64,000 nucleotides of DNA from Polaribacter marinaquae (GCF_038019025.1 NZ_CP150496.1:1876001-1940000); one strand, 5' to 3'; positions 26,639 through 35,439 are shown, numbered from the stretch's first letter. Translations and numbers: made by a program. Notes: generated by a model not told the origin, from the letters alone.

Positions 26639-27313
26639 ATGAGAAAAATTAAAATTTTAGCAACAGTATTATTTTTTGCTCAATCAATAATTGTTTTTGG
26701 ACAATTAGAAAGACAAAATGGACTTTCAATAACAATTAAAGGTCCAAACACTAAAATTGATGGTGTAACCGCTAAAGATGCTTCAGCACAAACACAACAC
26801 TTAAGGTTTTTAACTGAAGAATATCAAGAGGCAAAAGTAGATGACTTGAAAGATAAATTTTATTTTCGTTACAATATTTTTGCAGATGAGATGGAGTTTA
26901 TTAAAGATGGGACAGTATATTTTTTGTCTAAAACAGAGAATCAAATAATCCATTTTGTAAATTTAGGTAAGAAGTTTACTGTACTTAATTTAAACGGAGA
27001 ATTAAAATATTTCGAAATAAACGCAAAAGGAAAAGCTTCTTTATACTCCAAAAAAAATGTTGCATTTATAGAAGGAAAAGTAGCTAAAACACAATTTGAA
27101 TCATCCAAAAAAGCAAAATTTATATCAAAAAAAGATGAACATTTTGTAGCTTTAAATAACGAATTAGTAAAACTTCCTAAAGGTAAGAAAGATTTTTACA
27201 ATTTATTTGGAAATAAATCTTCAAAGATTAAAAACTTCATGAAACAAGAAAAACTAAATAGAAAAAAAATTGACGATGTAACAAAAGTATTTAATTACTA
27301 TAATTCAATTTAA
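26639..27313 (+). CDS. Unknown secreted protein
   Basis: I do not recognise this 224-residue protein. Residues 1-21 form a signal peptide (ATVLFFAQSIIVFGQ), predicting export to the periplasm or outer membrane. The mature part has a charged, lysine-rich C-terminal half (KGKKDFYNLFGNKSSKIKNF) and short beta-like stretches (FTVLNLNGELKYFEI), with no cysteines. It lies 9 bases before mscS and probably shares its transcript, so an envelope-related role is possible, but nothing in the sequence shows one. Confidence 0.75.
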   Translation: MRKIKILATVLFFAQSIIVFGQLERQNGLSITIKGPNTKIDGVTAKDASAQTQHLRFLTEEYQEAKVDDLKDKFYFRYNIFADEMEFIKDGTVYFLSKTENQIIHFVNLGKKFTVLNLNGELKYFEINAKGKASLYSKKNVAFIEGKVAKTQFESSKKAKFISKKDEHFVALNNELVKLPKGKKDFYNLFGNKSSKIKNFMKQEKLNRKKIDDVTKVFNYYNSI

Positions 27314-27322
27314 ATAAATTTA

Positions 27323-28123
27323 ATGGAAGAATATATCGAAAATATAAAGGAGGTATTGGTAGAATACACACCAAAAGTTTTAATGGCATTAGCCATGTTA
27401 ATTATTGGTTTAGTTGTAATTAAAATAATTATTAACACAACTACAAAAATTCTTAAGAAAAGAAATGTAGATGTTACACTTCAAAAATTTTTAGGAAATT
27501 TACTTAATTGGGTTTTAAAAATATTATTATTCATAACTGTTATAGCAAAGTTAGGTGTAGAAACAGCTTCTTTTGCTGCAATTATAGCCGCTGCAGGTTT
27601 AGCAGTAGGTCTTGCTTTACAAGGATCTTTAGCTAATTTTGCAGGAGGAGTTTTAATAATGATTTTTAAACCAATGAAAGTTGGAGATTTGATACAGGCT
27701 CAAGGAGAAACCGGAGTTGTAAAAGAAATTGAAATTTTTACAACGAAATTAACAGGCCTTTCAAATAGAGAGATAATTATACCTAATGGTGCACTTTCTA
27801 ACGGAAACATAATTAATTTTACTACAGAAGGAACAAGAAGAGTAGATTTAGTGTTTGGAGTTTCTTATGATGCTGATATTAAACAAACAAAAGATGTTTT
27901 ATTGAATGTTTTAACTTCTCATCCAAAAGTTTTAAAAGATCCAGCACCTAGTGTTACAGTATTAGAACTTGCAGATAGTTCTGTTAATTTTGCAGTAAGG
28001 CCATGGTGTAATACAGAAGATTATTGGAAAGTATATTTTGATGTTACTGAAAACACAAAAATAGCATTAGATAACGCCGGAATTGAGATACCTTATCCGC
28101 ATCAAGTGGAAATTAAAAAGTAG
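27323..28123 (+). CDS. mscS: Small-conductance mechanosensitive channel MscS family
   Basis: Inner-membrane channel of 266 residues that opens under membrane tension and releases solutes after hypo-osmotic shock. Three helices are visible: about 15-37, 62-82 and the pore helix at about 88-118 with the Ala/Gly pattern IIAAAGLAVGLALQGSLANFAGG. The cytoplasmic beta domain (GDLIQAQGETGVVKEIEIFTTKL) and C-terminal alpha/beta domain follow. The length equals that of minimal MscS. Its last 11 bases overlap the convergent tsaB gene. Confidence 0.93.
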   Translation: MEEYIENIKEVLVEYTPKVLMALAMLIIGLVVIKIIINTTTKILKKRNVDVTLQKFLGNLLNWVLKILLFITVIAKLGVETASFAAIIAAAGLAVGLALQGSLANFAGGVLIMIFKPMKVGDLIQAQGETGVVKEIEIFTTKLTGLSNREIIIPNGALSNGNIINFTTEGTRRVDLVFGVSYDADIKQTKDVLLNVLTSHPKVLKDPAPSVTVLELADSSVNFAVRPWCNTEDYWKVYFDVTENTKIALDNAGIEIPYPHQVEIKK

Positions 28124-28799
28124 GTTTTTTCTTTTTTTCTTGAATAACAATAAAATCTTTTAAATAAAAAGGCTCAAAATAAGCGACATCTTCGATGTCG
28201 CTTATTTTATATTTTAAATAAGACAATGACGCCATTTCTCTAGAAGAAGGGAACTTTTCATCCATAAAAACTGCATTTTTATGAGTTATAATTTGTTTAC
28301 ATTTCTCAGATCCATCACCTAAAAAATATACTTTAGATTGTTCTAATTCTTTTGCAAAAGAACCTTCATCTATTATTTCAGCTTTTGTATCACGTACATT
28401 AACATTTTCAGAATTAAAAATCGCTGCATATACTTCCATTCTCCTTGCATCTAACATTGGTACTATAAAGCCTTTTTCAATAGATATGGCGTAAGATAAT
28501 GCTGTTAAGGTATCAATAGATATTAAAGGACAATTTAAAGCAAAACAAAGCCCTTTAGCAGCAGAGACACCAATTCTAAGTCCTGTATAAGACCCTGGAC
28601 CTTTACTAACAGCAATTGCACTTATTTGCGATTTTGTTATAGCTGCTTTTTGTAATACTTCTTCTATAAATGGATGTAATACTTCTGCATGAGAATAATT
28701 ACCATTATTTAATTCTTTTATAGCTAAAACAACTCCGTTTTCTGCTATGTTTACAGAGCAGTTTTTAGTTGATGTCTCTATGTTTAATATAATTGCCAA
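28113..28799 (-). CDS. tsaB: tRNA N6-threonylcarbamoyladenosine biosynthesis protein TsaB
   Basis: Partner of TsaD/TsaE in making t6A37 on ANN-reading tRNAs. From a TTG at 28797-28799 it gives 228 residues beginning MAIILNIETSTKNCSV, the family's normal start. A GTG at 28812-28814 would add five residues but overlaps the TATCTTTG promoter, so it is rejected. ASKHA-fold signatures include the first phosphate loop (LNIETSTKNCSV) and VSKGPGSYTGLRIG near residue 65. The gene converges on mscS with an 11-base overlap. Confidence 0.93.
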   Translation of the reverse strand: MAIILNIETSTKNCSVNIAENGVVLAIKELNNGNYSHAEVLHPFIEEVLQKAAITKSQISAIAVSKGPGSYTGLRIGVSAAKGLCFALNCPLISIDTLTALSYAISIEKGFIVPMLDARRMEVYAAIFNSENVNVRDTKAEIIDEGSFAKELEQSKVYFLGDGSEKCKQIITHKNAVFMDEKFPSSREMASLSYLKYKISDIEDVAYFEPFYLKDFIVIQEKKKKPTF

Positions 28800-28813
28800 T
28801 GTTCTTTTTTTCA

Positions 28814-28821
28814 CAAAGATA
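28814..28821 (-). promoter_or_regulatory. -7 promoter element of tsaB
   Basis: TATCTTTG on the reverse strand at 28821-28814. The predicted transcription start is only about ten bases before the TTG start codon. Confidence 0.65.
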
Positions 28822-28840
28822 GTATTTCAAAAAAAGAAAA

Positions 28841-28866
28841 CCTCACAAGTAATAAAACGAGTGAGG
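28841..28866 (-). terminator. Probable terminator of the TolC-family gene
   Basis: CCTCAC (28841-28846) pairs with GTGAGG (28861-28866) around a 14-base loop. On the reverse strand it is followed by TTTTCTTTTTTTG. It lies 25 bases past the stop of the TolC-family gene. Confidence 0.7.
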
Positions 28867-28890
28867 CTTAAAATATAATATTGAGGGTTT

Positions 28891-30213
28891 TTAAAAAACT
28901 AATTCTCCTGAATAGAATTGTAATACTTTTGTTTTGAACACGTAATCGTATTTAGAACGAATCATTGCCCCTTCTGCATTTACCAACCTTGTTCTTACCA
29001 AATCAAAATCGAATAAAGTCATTGCACCGTAGTTGTATCTTTCTTGTGCGTTTTTAAAAGCTTCTTTTTGTGCTTCTAAAGAAATTTTTGCTGCTTCATA
29101 TGCTTTTAAACTTGATTTTACGTCTAAAAAGGCTTGTTCTATAGTTTGTTTTAAAGCTAACTTTTGACTCTCTAATCTAGTTTCTGAGATTTCTTTATTA
29201 ATTTTAGATTGTGCTAATCTATTTTTAGTTTGAAATCTATTAAAAATAGGGATGTTTAAAGAAACACCTACATTATAACCTAAATTGTCATTTAGTTGTT
29301 TGAAAAAATAATCGTTTGTAAAAATTTCATTAAATCTATGACTGTAACCTGTTCCCATACCTGCAAAAGCAGTTACAGTAGGTAAAAAAGCACCTTTGGT
29401 AAGTTCTATATTAAAATTTGCATTGTCAATTGCCAATTTAGCTCTTGCTATTTCCGGCATATAATTTAAAGATTTTTGAAATACTGATGAAGAATTCGCA
29501 TACAACAAATCTGACGACGGTGATGCAACTTCTATCGGTGCAACGTCAAAATTCTCTGCAGGTTCTTGTAACAATTGTGCTAAGTTTAATAATGCCAAGT
29601 CTAATGCATTTTCTTGTAAAATTACATTTTGTACATCATTAGCTGCTGTAGACTGAAAATTTAAAAGTTCTCCTTTGGCAATTACACCTGCATCAAATCT
29701 AGCTTTTGCAGCATCAATTTGTTTTTTACTAATTTCTGCTTGTACTTTTGCGACTTCTAGGTTCTCTTTAGCAAATAATACATTTAAAAAAGTATTTACA
29801 ACTCTTAAAGAAATATCATTTTCTATTTGTTTTAAATCTAATAAACTAGACTCTACACCAAGTTGAGCTTGTTTATATGTATTTGTATTTCTAAAACCGT
29901 TAAATAAGGTTGCACTAGAACTTAAATCAAAAGAAGCATTAAAGTTATCCGTAGAAATTCTTGCATTACTAATATTATCAATAAAAGAACCGAAACCAAA
30001 TCTACCAGAAGAACTACCATTTAAGTTTGGTAAAAAATTACCTTTTGCAATTTCTACATCTTTTTTTGCCAATTCTACACTTAACTTATTCTGTTGTATA
30101 GATATGTTTTTGGCTAAAGCTTGATTTACAGCTTCTCTTAATGTCCATTTTTTTTGTGAAAAAGTAGCTATTGAGGTACAAAGGGCTACAAATAAAATAA
30201 GTTTGGTTTTCAA
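28891..30213 (-). CDS. TolC-family outer-membrane efflux protein
   Basis: Outer-membrane exit duct subunit of 440 residues. A signal peptide covers about residues 1-19 (LFVALCTSIATFSQ). Two OEP repeats follow, starting WTLREAVNQALAKNISIQQ and later IPIFNRFQTKNRLAQSKINKE, with long coiled-coil helices (QKEAFKNAQERYNYGAMTLF) typical of the periplasmic tunnel. The start is TTG at 30211-30213. No membrane-fusion protein or pump lies beside it, so its partners are elsewhere; the substrate is unknown. Confidence 0.92.
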   Translation of the reverse strand: MKTKLILFVALCTSIATFSQKKWTLREAVNQALAKNISIQQNKLSVELAKKDVEIAKGNFLPNLNGSSSGRFGFGSFIDNISNARISTDNFNASFDLSSSATLFNGFRNTNTYKQAQLGVESSLLDLKQIENDISLRVVNTFLNVLFAKENLEVAKVQAEISKKQIDAAKARFDAGVIAKGELLNFQSTAANDVQNVILQENALDLALLNLAQLLQEPAENFDVAPIEVASPSSDLLYANSSSVFQKSLNYMPEIARAKLAIDNANFNIELTKGAFLPTVTAFAGMGTGYSHRFNEIFTNDYFFKQLNDNLGYNVGVSLNIPIFNRFQTKNRLAQSKINKEISETRLESQKLALKQTIEQAFLDVKSSLKAYEAAKISLEAQKEAFKNAQERYNYGAMTLFDFDLVRTRLVNAEGAMIRSKYDYVFKTKVLQFYSGELVF

Positions 30214-30403
30214 AATCTTTAATTTTAATTCTGCGTTAATTGATTTATTATTTCAATAATTAAAACAAAAATAGCTTAATCTACTAAAAACCAGAATAGT
30301 GAACAGACTAGAATTTAACTAATAAATAGAACTTATTTTTTGTTTGTTTTAATAAGACGACTAAAATTAAAATATGTTACAGTAAATCTCTCTTATTTAT
30401 TTG

Positions 30404-30625
30404 TTAATTTTTAGCTTTCTTTTTATACCTGTAAAGTGTGTAAAATAAAACTCCAATTAATAAGTAAGGAAAAATCATTAAATATGTTATACCGTTATTT
30501 ACACCTTCTGCCATAGAAATATCTCCGCTCTCTACAACAGCTTTACACATAGCGCACTGAGAATAACCATTAAAAACAGTAAGTAAAAAAATTACTATAA
30601 ATAAAACTATTTTGTTTTTATACAT
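30404..30625 (-). CDS. Small membrane protein with CAMC motif
   Basis: A 73-residue protein with an N-terminal signal/anchor (about 5-22), then SQCAMCKAVVES with a Cys-x-x-Cys pair right after the predicted cleavage site, and a second helix at about 45-65 before a basic tail. It overlaps the DUF420 gene by 8 bases and is the last gene of the SCO cluster, which suggests a role in oxidase assembly, perhaps metal or thiol handling. That role is inferred from position and the CxxC only. I do not know a named family for it. Confidence 0.75.
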   Translation of the reverse strand: MYKNKIVLFIVIFLLTVFNGYSQCAMCKAVVESGDISMAEGVNNGITYLMIFPYLLIGVLFYTLYRYKKKAKN

Positions 30626-31157
30626 AATAAGGAGATATCATTAGATAGACTATAACCCCTGTAACTGCAACATAAAGCCAAATAGGGAATGTTTTTTTTG
30701 CTACTTTTTTATGTTCTGGAAATTTACCCAATTTTGCTTTCATGTATGTTATTAACACAAAAGGAATCACGATAACAGATAACACAATATGAGTAATCAA
30801 AATAAAATAATATATATATTTAATAACACCTTCTCCACCAAAAGTAGTAGAATCTGTTGTCATGTGATAAGCTATATACATTAGTAAAAATAAAAGAGAA
30901 CATGCAATTGCAAGGCTATTAAGTTGTTCATGTAATTTTCTGTTTCCTTTTTTAATTACAATTACTGCTGCAATTAAAAGTATTGCTGTAATACCATTTA
31001 TAGTTGCATAAATAGGTGGCAAAAACTTTAAAGGAGCTACATCAAAACCTAATTCTCTTAAGTTGATACCAAATAATGCGGCTACAGCAATAGGAATTAC
31101 TATAGATAAAGCTGTAATAATCTTTTTATATTTTTTTTCTTGTGCTAAATTATTCAT
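30618..31157 (-). CDS. DUF420 family membrane protein (CtaM-like)
   Basis: A 179-residue inner-membrane protein with five predicted helices. DUF420 landmarks are the LPPIYATINGITAILL helix near residue 45, KLHEQLNSLAIACSLLFLLMYIAYH near 73-97 with conserved histidines, and YFILITHIVLSVIVIP near 117. The family includes CtaM, needed for heme A oxidase maturation in Gram-positive bacteria. Its overlap with the SCO gene (8 bases) and with the CAMC protein (8 bases) shows translational coupling in an oxidase-assembly operon. Confidence 0.9.
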   Translation of the reverse strand: MNNLAQEKKYKKIITALSIVIPIAVAALFGINLRELGFDVAPLKFLPPIYATINGITAILLIAAVIVIKKGNRKLHEQLNSLAIACSLLFLLMYIAYHMTTDSTTFGGEGVIKYIYYFILITHIVLSVIVIPFVLITYMKAKLGKFPEHKKVAKKTFPIWLYVAVTGVIVYLMISPYYV

Positions 31158-31794
31158 TTAATAAAGTTTTAATGTCTTCTTTCAATTCTTTAATCTGATC
31201 AGGAAAAGTTTGTTCTTCTATAGCCCTGTAATACATAATAGGATTACCATACTCATCTTTTCTAGAGCGAATGTAACCGTCTTTATCTACAAGCGCAAAT
31301 AAACCCGAATGCTCAAAACCACCATGTTCTTCGTCTCCTTTTCCGGCATATAATTTAAATCCTTTATTAGAAAGTGCATAAACTACATCATCATTTTTAC
31401 CTGTTAGCAGATGCCAATTTTTATGTGTAATTCCGTTTGATTTTGCATATTCTTTTAAAACTTCTGGTGTATCGATTTCTGGAGTAATAGATATAGAAGC
31501 TATTCCGAAGTTAGGATTCCCAAAAAATTCATCTTGAATGGTTAACATTTTCTGGTTCATTATGGGACAAATAGTAGGACAAGTAGAAAAGAAAAACTCT
31601 ACTACATGCACTTTACCTTCAAAATTTTTATTAGTAATTGTTTTACCTTCTTGGTTTGTAAATTCAAAACTTGGTACTTTATTAAATTTTACCAAATCAG
31701 AATCTTTAAATCTGTCTACAACTTTAGGCACAGTGTAAATACCAAATAGCAAAATGATAAATGCAATACCGATAAAAGAATATTTTTTGTTCAT
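31150..31794 (-). CDS. SCO1/SenC family copper chaperone for cytochrome oxidase
   Basis: Membrane-anchored periplasmic thioredoxin-fold protein of 214 residues that delivers copper to the CuA centre. One N-terminal helix (about 5-22) precedes the domain. The copper site is complete: Cys72 and Cys76 in FFSTCPTICP and the distal His in FEHSGLFALVDKDG near residue 164. It follows a cysteine-less SCO-like gene by 5 bases and overlaps DUF420 by 8 bases. The target oxidase subunits I/II are not in this window. Confidence 0.94.
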   Translation of the reverse strand: MNKKYSFIGIAFIILLFGIYTVPKVVDRFKDSDLVKFNKVPSFEFTNQEGKTITNKNFEGKVHVVEFFFSTCPTICPIMNQKMLTIQDEFFGNPNFGIASISITPEIDTPEVLKEYAKSNGITHKNWHLLTGKNDDVVYALSNKGFKLYAGKGDEEHGGFEHSGLFALVDKDGYIRSRKDEYGNPIMYYRAIEEQTFPDQIKELKEDIKTLLNE

Positions 31795-31799
31795 ATTAC

Positions 31800-32450
31800 T
31801 TAAATTTTTCTTTCTGCCTTGTTTTTATTTCTCTCTTTAAAAGCTGCGTAGTATTCGTAATATAATACGTTAACATCATCTTTTAACTTATCTTTTAACT
31901 CTGCCACAGAATTCATATCATAACCAAATAAGACTTCTTTTTCATCTAATCTACCACGAAGGTTTACGCCTTTGTCTACTAAAAAAGCTTTTGCACTTCC
32001 TAAGTTAATTAATTCTTCATTAGTTTCGAAACTGTTATAAAGCTTCAAAATATTTTCATCGGATGCTGCAATAAAATTCCATTTCTTCATGTCTGTAAAA
32101 GCGCCTAATTGCTTTTTCACATTATTTGCTTCTACTTCTTTACCTAAAGGATATATACCTATTATTTGAAATTTTTTGTTGTCTATAAATTCTTTATAAA
32201 TTTTCTGATTCAAATTAAAAAGACGCGATTTATTTTTGTCGATATCGTTACCCAAAAAGCAGATTATAGAAACTTTATCGTATAATTTTACAGTATTAGT
32301 TTCATCAATCGTAGAAACATCTAAAACACGCTCGGTAACAATTGGAAGTTTTGTGAAATTATTTTGCCCTGTAGACAGCAATAAGAAACAGATTAAAGGA
32401 AATATAAATAATAAAAATAATACGACTCTTTTTTTTGTAAACAACTTCAT
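31800..32450 (-). CDS. SCO-like thioredoxin-fold protein lacking the copper cysteines
   Basis: A 216-residue membrane-anchored protein (helix at about 8-27). The body keeps SCO/thioredoxin-like order: a first strand VSIICFLGNDIDKNKS where SCO has FFSTCPTICP, a middle WNFIAASDENILKLY like the SCO HWHLLTG segment, and a late KAFLVDKGVNLRGRLDEKE like SCO FALVDKDGYIRSRKD. Only one cysteine sits near the active-site position and there is no CxxxC. I infer a non-copper-binding assembly factor. It is the first gene after the terminator that ends the oxidase subunit operon. The relationship is by eye and needs a profile search. Confidence 0.65.
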   Translation of the reverse strand: MKLFTKKRVVLFLLFIFPLICFLLLSTGQNNFTKLPIVTERVLDVSTIDETNTVKLYDKVSIICFLGNDIDKNKSRLFNLNQKIYKEFIDNKKFQIIGIYPLGKEVEANNVKKQLGAFTDMKKWNFIAASDENILKLYNSFETNEELINLGSAKAFLVDKGVNLRGRLDEKEVLFGYDMNSVAELKDKLKDDVNVLYYEYYAAFKERNKNKAERKI

Positions 32451-32493
32451 AATTAATCCTTTTAAAAAATGTTACTTCTTAAGTTTTGGGTAT

Positions 32494-32523
32494 AAAAAAA
32501 GGTGGTTAAAAACCACCTTTTTT
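32494..32523 (-). terminator. Terminator between oxidase subunit IV and the SCO cluster
   Basis: AAAAAAAGGTGGTT (32494-32507) pairs with AACCACCTTTTTT (32511-32523) around a 3-base loop. On the reverse strand it follows the subunit IV stop by 4 bases and ends in a T-run, so it separates the structural genes from the assembly genes. Confidence 0.9.
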
Positions 32524-32526
32524 ATA

Positions 32527-32865
32527 TTACCATTTTACAAGTGGTGATAATGTATCGAATAAATAGCCTCCTTCTATTAAGAGTAAGGTTACTAAATAGC
32601 AAATTAGAAAAACTCCAGACCAAACTATTGATCTTCTAAACCATTTCTTTTCTCCTTCTAAATGCATAAAAACCCAAGCAATACCATAAGCCTTTGCTAA
32701 AGTTAAGATTATAAAAATCCAATTTAACCAACTAGTTCCTGGACCATGTAAGTGTAAAGCATCTGGTTTAATAATACCTAAATAAACCTCTACTAAAGTT
32801 ATTACAGAAAGAATACCAAAAACGATCCATATTCTCTTTGTGTTTGATTCGTGTGCGTGTGCCAT
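32527..32865 (-). CDS. Cytochrome c oxidase subunit IV family protein
   Basis: A 112-residue inner-membrane protein with three helices (about 10-30, 45-65 and 78-100) fitting the small prokaryotic COX4 family. The helix-2 segment ends AWVFMHLEGEKKWF, a conserved feature with His at the membrane edge. The His-rich start MAHAHES is typical of Bacteroidota members. It lies 18 bases downstream of the longer subunit III gene in the same operon. Confidence 0.9.
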   Translation of the reverse strand: MAHAHESNTKRIWIVFGILSVITLVEVYLGIIKPDALHLHGPGTSWLNWIFIILTLAKAYGIAWVFMHLEGEKKWFRRSIVWSGVFLICYLVTLLLIEGGYLFDTLSPLVKW

Positions 32866-32883
32866 TTGTATCTATTTTATTTA

Positions 32884-33858
32884 TTAAACTAAGTAGAAAA
32901 AGGTAAATACAAATACCCAAACTAAATCTACAAAGTGCCAATATAAACCAACTTTTTCTACCATTTCATAATGTCCTCTTTTTTCATATGTACCTAAAAT
33001 TACATTAAAAAAGATGATGATATTAATTATTATACCAGATAATACGTGAAAACCATGAAAACCAGTAATAAAGAAGAAGAAATCTGCAAAAATTGTATTA
33101 CCATACTCATTTGCTTTTAAGTTTGCCCCTTCAACTACCATTTTAGTTTTAGCCAGTTGTAAAGAACCTTCTTCTCTAGATAATATTGTTTTTTTCTTGT
33201 TGTCTATTAATTCTGTTCTTACTTGAATATCTGGGTTAGCGTTGTAAGCAGCCAAAACTTGTGCTACAGAATAAGTAGCAATTGTTTCTTCACTTTGAAA
33301 CCATAAACCATTTTTTCTAGTGTGCTCTACCCTATCATCTGTTCTTTCTCCGATAACAAAATCTGCTAAAGCAATTTGTTTACCGTCTTTTACAAATTGT
33401 AAAACTTTACCATCTGTAGTTTTAACAGCACCATAAGAACCTTTAATAAAAGTATTCCATTCCCAAGCTTGCGAACCAACAAAAATAATACCTCCAATAA
33501 TTGTAGCAAACATATACCATGCTACTTTATTTTTTTTCATTTGATGACCAGCGTCTACTGCTAATACCATTGTTACAGATGAAAATATTAAGATAAACGT
33601 CATAATAGCAACGTAAATCATTGGAAATTCTCCGTGTACAAAAGGTACGTGAGTAAAAACCTCATCTGCTATTGGCCAAGAGTCGATAAATTTAAAACGA
33701 GTTAAACCATAAGCAGCTAAAAACCCTGAAAATGTTAATGCATCTGATAAGATGAAAAACCACATCATCATTTTACCATAACTAGCGCCAAATGGTTTTA
33801 CACCACCACCGCTCCAGGTTTCTTTTTTGTCAGTTGGTACAGCAATATTTGCTTCCAT
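32884..33858 (-). CDS. Cytochrome c oxidase subunit III with large hydrophilic insert
   Basis: Heme-copper oxidase subunit III of 324 residues. The N-terminal ASYGKMMMWFFILSDALTF and C-terminal FFFITGFHGFHVLSGIIINII and YWHFVDLVWVFVF are standard subunit III motifs. Between helix 4 (ending about residue 138) and helix 5 (starting about 258) lies a roughly 115-residue hydrophilic stretch absent from ordinary subunit III. It follows a second, shorter subunit III gene. I believe such paired subunits occur in the caa3-type oxidases of this phylum. Confidence 0.9.
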   Translation of the reverse strand: MEANIAVPTDKKETWSGGGVKPFGASYGKMMMWFFILSDALTFSGFLAAYGLTRFKFIDSWPIADEVFTHVPFVHGEFPMIYVAIMTFILIFSSVTMVLAVDAGHQMKKNKVAWYMFATIIGGIIFVGSQAWEWNTFIKGSYGAVKTTDGKVLQFVKDGKQIALADFVIGERTDDRVEHTRKNGLWFQSEETIATYSVAQVLAAYNANPDIQVRTELIDNKKKTILSREEGSLQLAKTKMVVEGANLKANEYGNTIFADFFFFITGFHGFHVLSGIIINIIIFFNVILGTYEKRGHYEMVEKVGLYWHFVDLVWVFVFTFFYLV

Positions 33859-33915
33859 AAATGTAATCTATTAATTAAATGTTAGAAATAGTTTCGCAAA
33901 ATTAATCATTTTTCA

Positions 33916-34500
33916 TCACCTAATAAAATAGAAAAAGAAAAATAGATAAATCCATAGTATATCTACAAAATGCCAAAAGATAGCGCCAAGTTCAAACCCC
34001 AGCAAATCATTTGGTTTATATTTATATTTAAAATGATTATAAATAACAACAAAAAGCACAATAACACCAGCTATCAGGTGAAAAACGTGCATTAATGTAA
34101 TACCAATTATAAACGATGTAGACACTGTGCTACCTGGTCCTGTAAAATACAAACCAAGACTTTTTAGTTCGTTAAAACCTTCATATTGTTGCCAAATAAA
34201 AGCGATACCTAAAATAAGTGTTACTAATACAAATATAAGCGATAATTGTCTTTTATTTTGTTTTAAAAATCTTTGAGATAAAATTAATGTAATGCTACTT
34301 AATATAATTAGTGCTGTACTTGTATAAAATGCAATTGGCAAATCAAAAGTAACCCAATCATCTCTTTTCATGCTTATTACATAAGCACTTGTTAAACCCG
34401 CAAAAAACATAACCATACTAATCATCGAAACCCACAACATTGGTTTTGCAGATTTTTTTCTAGCAACAGTTAGTTCTTGTTGTAATGTTTGTTCTTCCAT
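33916..34500 (-). CDS. Cytochrome c oxidase subunit III (short paralogue)
   Basis: A 194-residue heme-copper oxidase subunit III with five helices. The final GAIFWHFVDILWIYLFFFFYF carries the conserved WHFVD motif, and LMHVFHLIAGVIVL matches the HxxH-type helix of the family. Residues 1-18 are a hydrophilic cytoplasmic tail. It begins 10 bases after cyoE and precedes the long subunit III. Whether both subunits join one complex is not shown by the sequence. Confidence 0.9.
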   Translation of the reverse strand: MEEQTLQQELTVARKKSAKPMLWVSMISMVMFFAGLTSAYVISMKRDDWVTFDLPIAFYTSTALIILSSITLILSQRFLKQNKRQLSLIFVLVTLILGIAFIWQQYEGFNELKSLGLYFTGPGSTVSTSFIIGITLMHVFHLIAGVIVLFVVIYNHFKYKYKPNDLLGFELGAIFWHFVDILWIYLFFFFYFIR

Positions 34501-34510
34501 CTGTCTTCTT

Positions 34511-35413
34511 TTAATGTAAAAATTTATCTACCACATATATAATTTGTACTACTGTTATGTACAAAACACTCGATAACATTAACTTTCTTGCATCAATATT
34601 ATCTTCACTTTTATATAATTTTACTCCGTAAAAAAGCATCATCACACCAAATAAAGCAACTATTATAGCTGTTATTGGGTGAATATAAAATGAACCAGAA
34701 ACTTTTAACACAGGTGCTATTGATACCAAGATCATTATTACTGTGTAGAAAATAATTTGTTTAATTGCGCCTTTGTCTTTAGAACCCATTGGCAACATAT
34801 TAAATCCTGCTTTTTTATACTCTTCAAATTGCAACCATCCAATCGCCCAAAAATGCGGGAATTGCCAAAAAAACTGAATCATAAATAAAAACCCTGCTTC
34901 TATACCAAAATTGTTTGTTGCAGCAACCCAACCTAACATAAATGGTATTGCACCTGGTATTGCACCCACAAAAACAGTTAATGGTGTTACAGATTTTAAA
35001 GGCGTATAAACACAAGTGTATAAGAATATAGATATTGCGCCAAACAATGCAGATTTAGGGTTTATACTGTACAAAATTGCCAAACCAAAAATTGTGAATA
35101 AAACTGCAATTGTTAACGCGACGTTTACAGACATTCTACCTGTTGGTAAAGGTCTATTTTGTGTACGTTTCATTATAGCATCTGTATCTTTTTCTATAAT
35201 TTGATTAAATGCATTAGATGCACCAACCATAAAAAAACCACCTAAACCTAAAAGAAAGAGTGTAAAATAGCTCACAGTTTCTACTGCTAACAAATATCCT
35301 GCAATAGAAGAAAACACAACACTTAAAGACAAACCAACTTTTGCTAATTGTTTTAGGTCTGAAATAATACTTTGCATAGATGTTTTCTTATCGGAAATAA
35401 CTGTTGAATTCAT
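34511..35413 (-). CDS. cyoE: Protoheme IX farnesyltransferase (heme O synthase)
   Basis: UbiA-family prenyltransferase of 300 residues that adds a farnesyl group to heme B to form heme O, the substrate of the heme A synthase at 957-1979. The first Asp-rich motif NQIIEKDTDAIMKRTQNRPL near residue 70 and the second loop FLMIQFFWQFPHFWAIGW near 175 are intact, with about eight helices. A TTG at 35434 would overlap the TATCTTTG promoter, so the ATG at 35411-35413 (MNSTVISDKK) is chosen. It leads the oxidase operon. Confidence 0.95.
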   Translation of the reverse strand: MNSTVISDKKTSMQSIISDLKQLAKVGLSLSVVFSSIAGYLLAVETVSYFTLFLLGLGGFFMVGASNAFNQIIEKDTDAIMKRTQNRPLPTGRMSVNVALTIAVLFTIFGLAILYSINPKSALFGAISIFLYTCVYTPLKSVTPLTVFVGAIPGAIPFMLGWVAATNNFGIEAGFLFMIQFFWQFPHFWAIGWLQFEEYKKAGFNMLPMGSKDKGAIKQIIFYTVIMILVSIAPVLKVSGSFYIHPITAIIVALFGVMMLFYGVKLYKSEDNIDARKLMLSSVLYITVVQIIYVVDKFLH

Positions 35414-35431
35414 ATTACTACCATTATTCTG

Positions 35432-35439
35432 CAAAGATA
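35432..35439 (-). promoter_or_regulatory. -7 promoter element of the oxidase operon
   Basis: TATCTTTG on the reverse strand at 35439-35432. It ends 18 bases before the cyoE ATG and fixes that start. It presumably drives cyoE, both subunit III genes and subunit IV. Confidence 0.75.
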
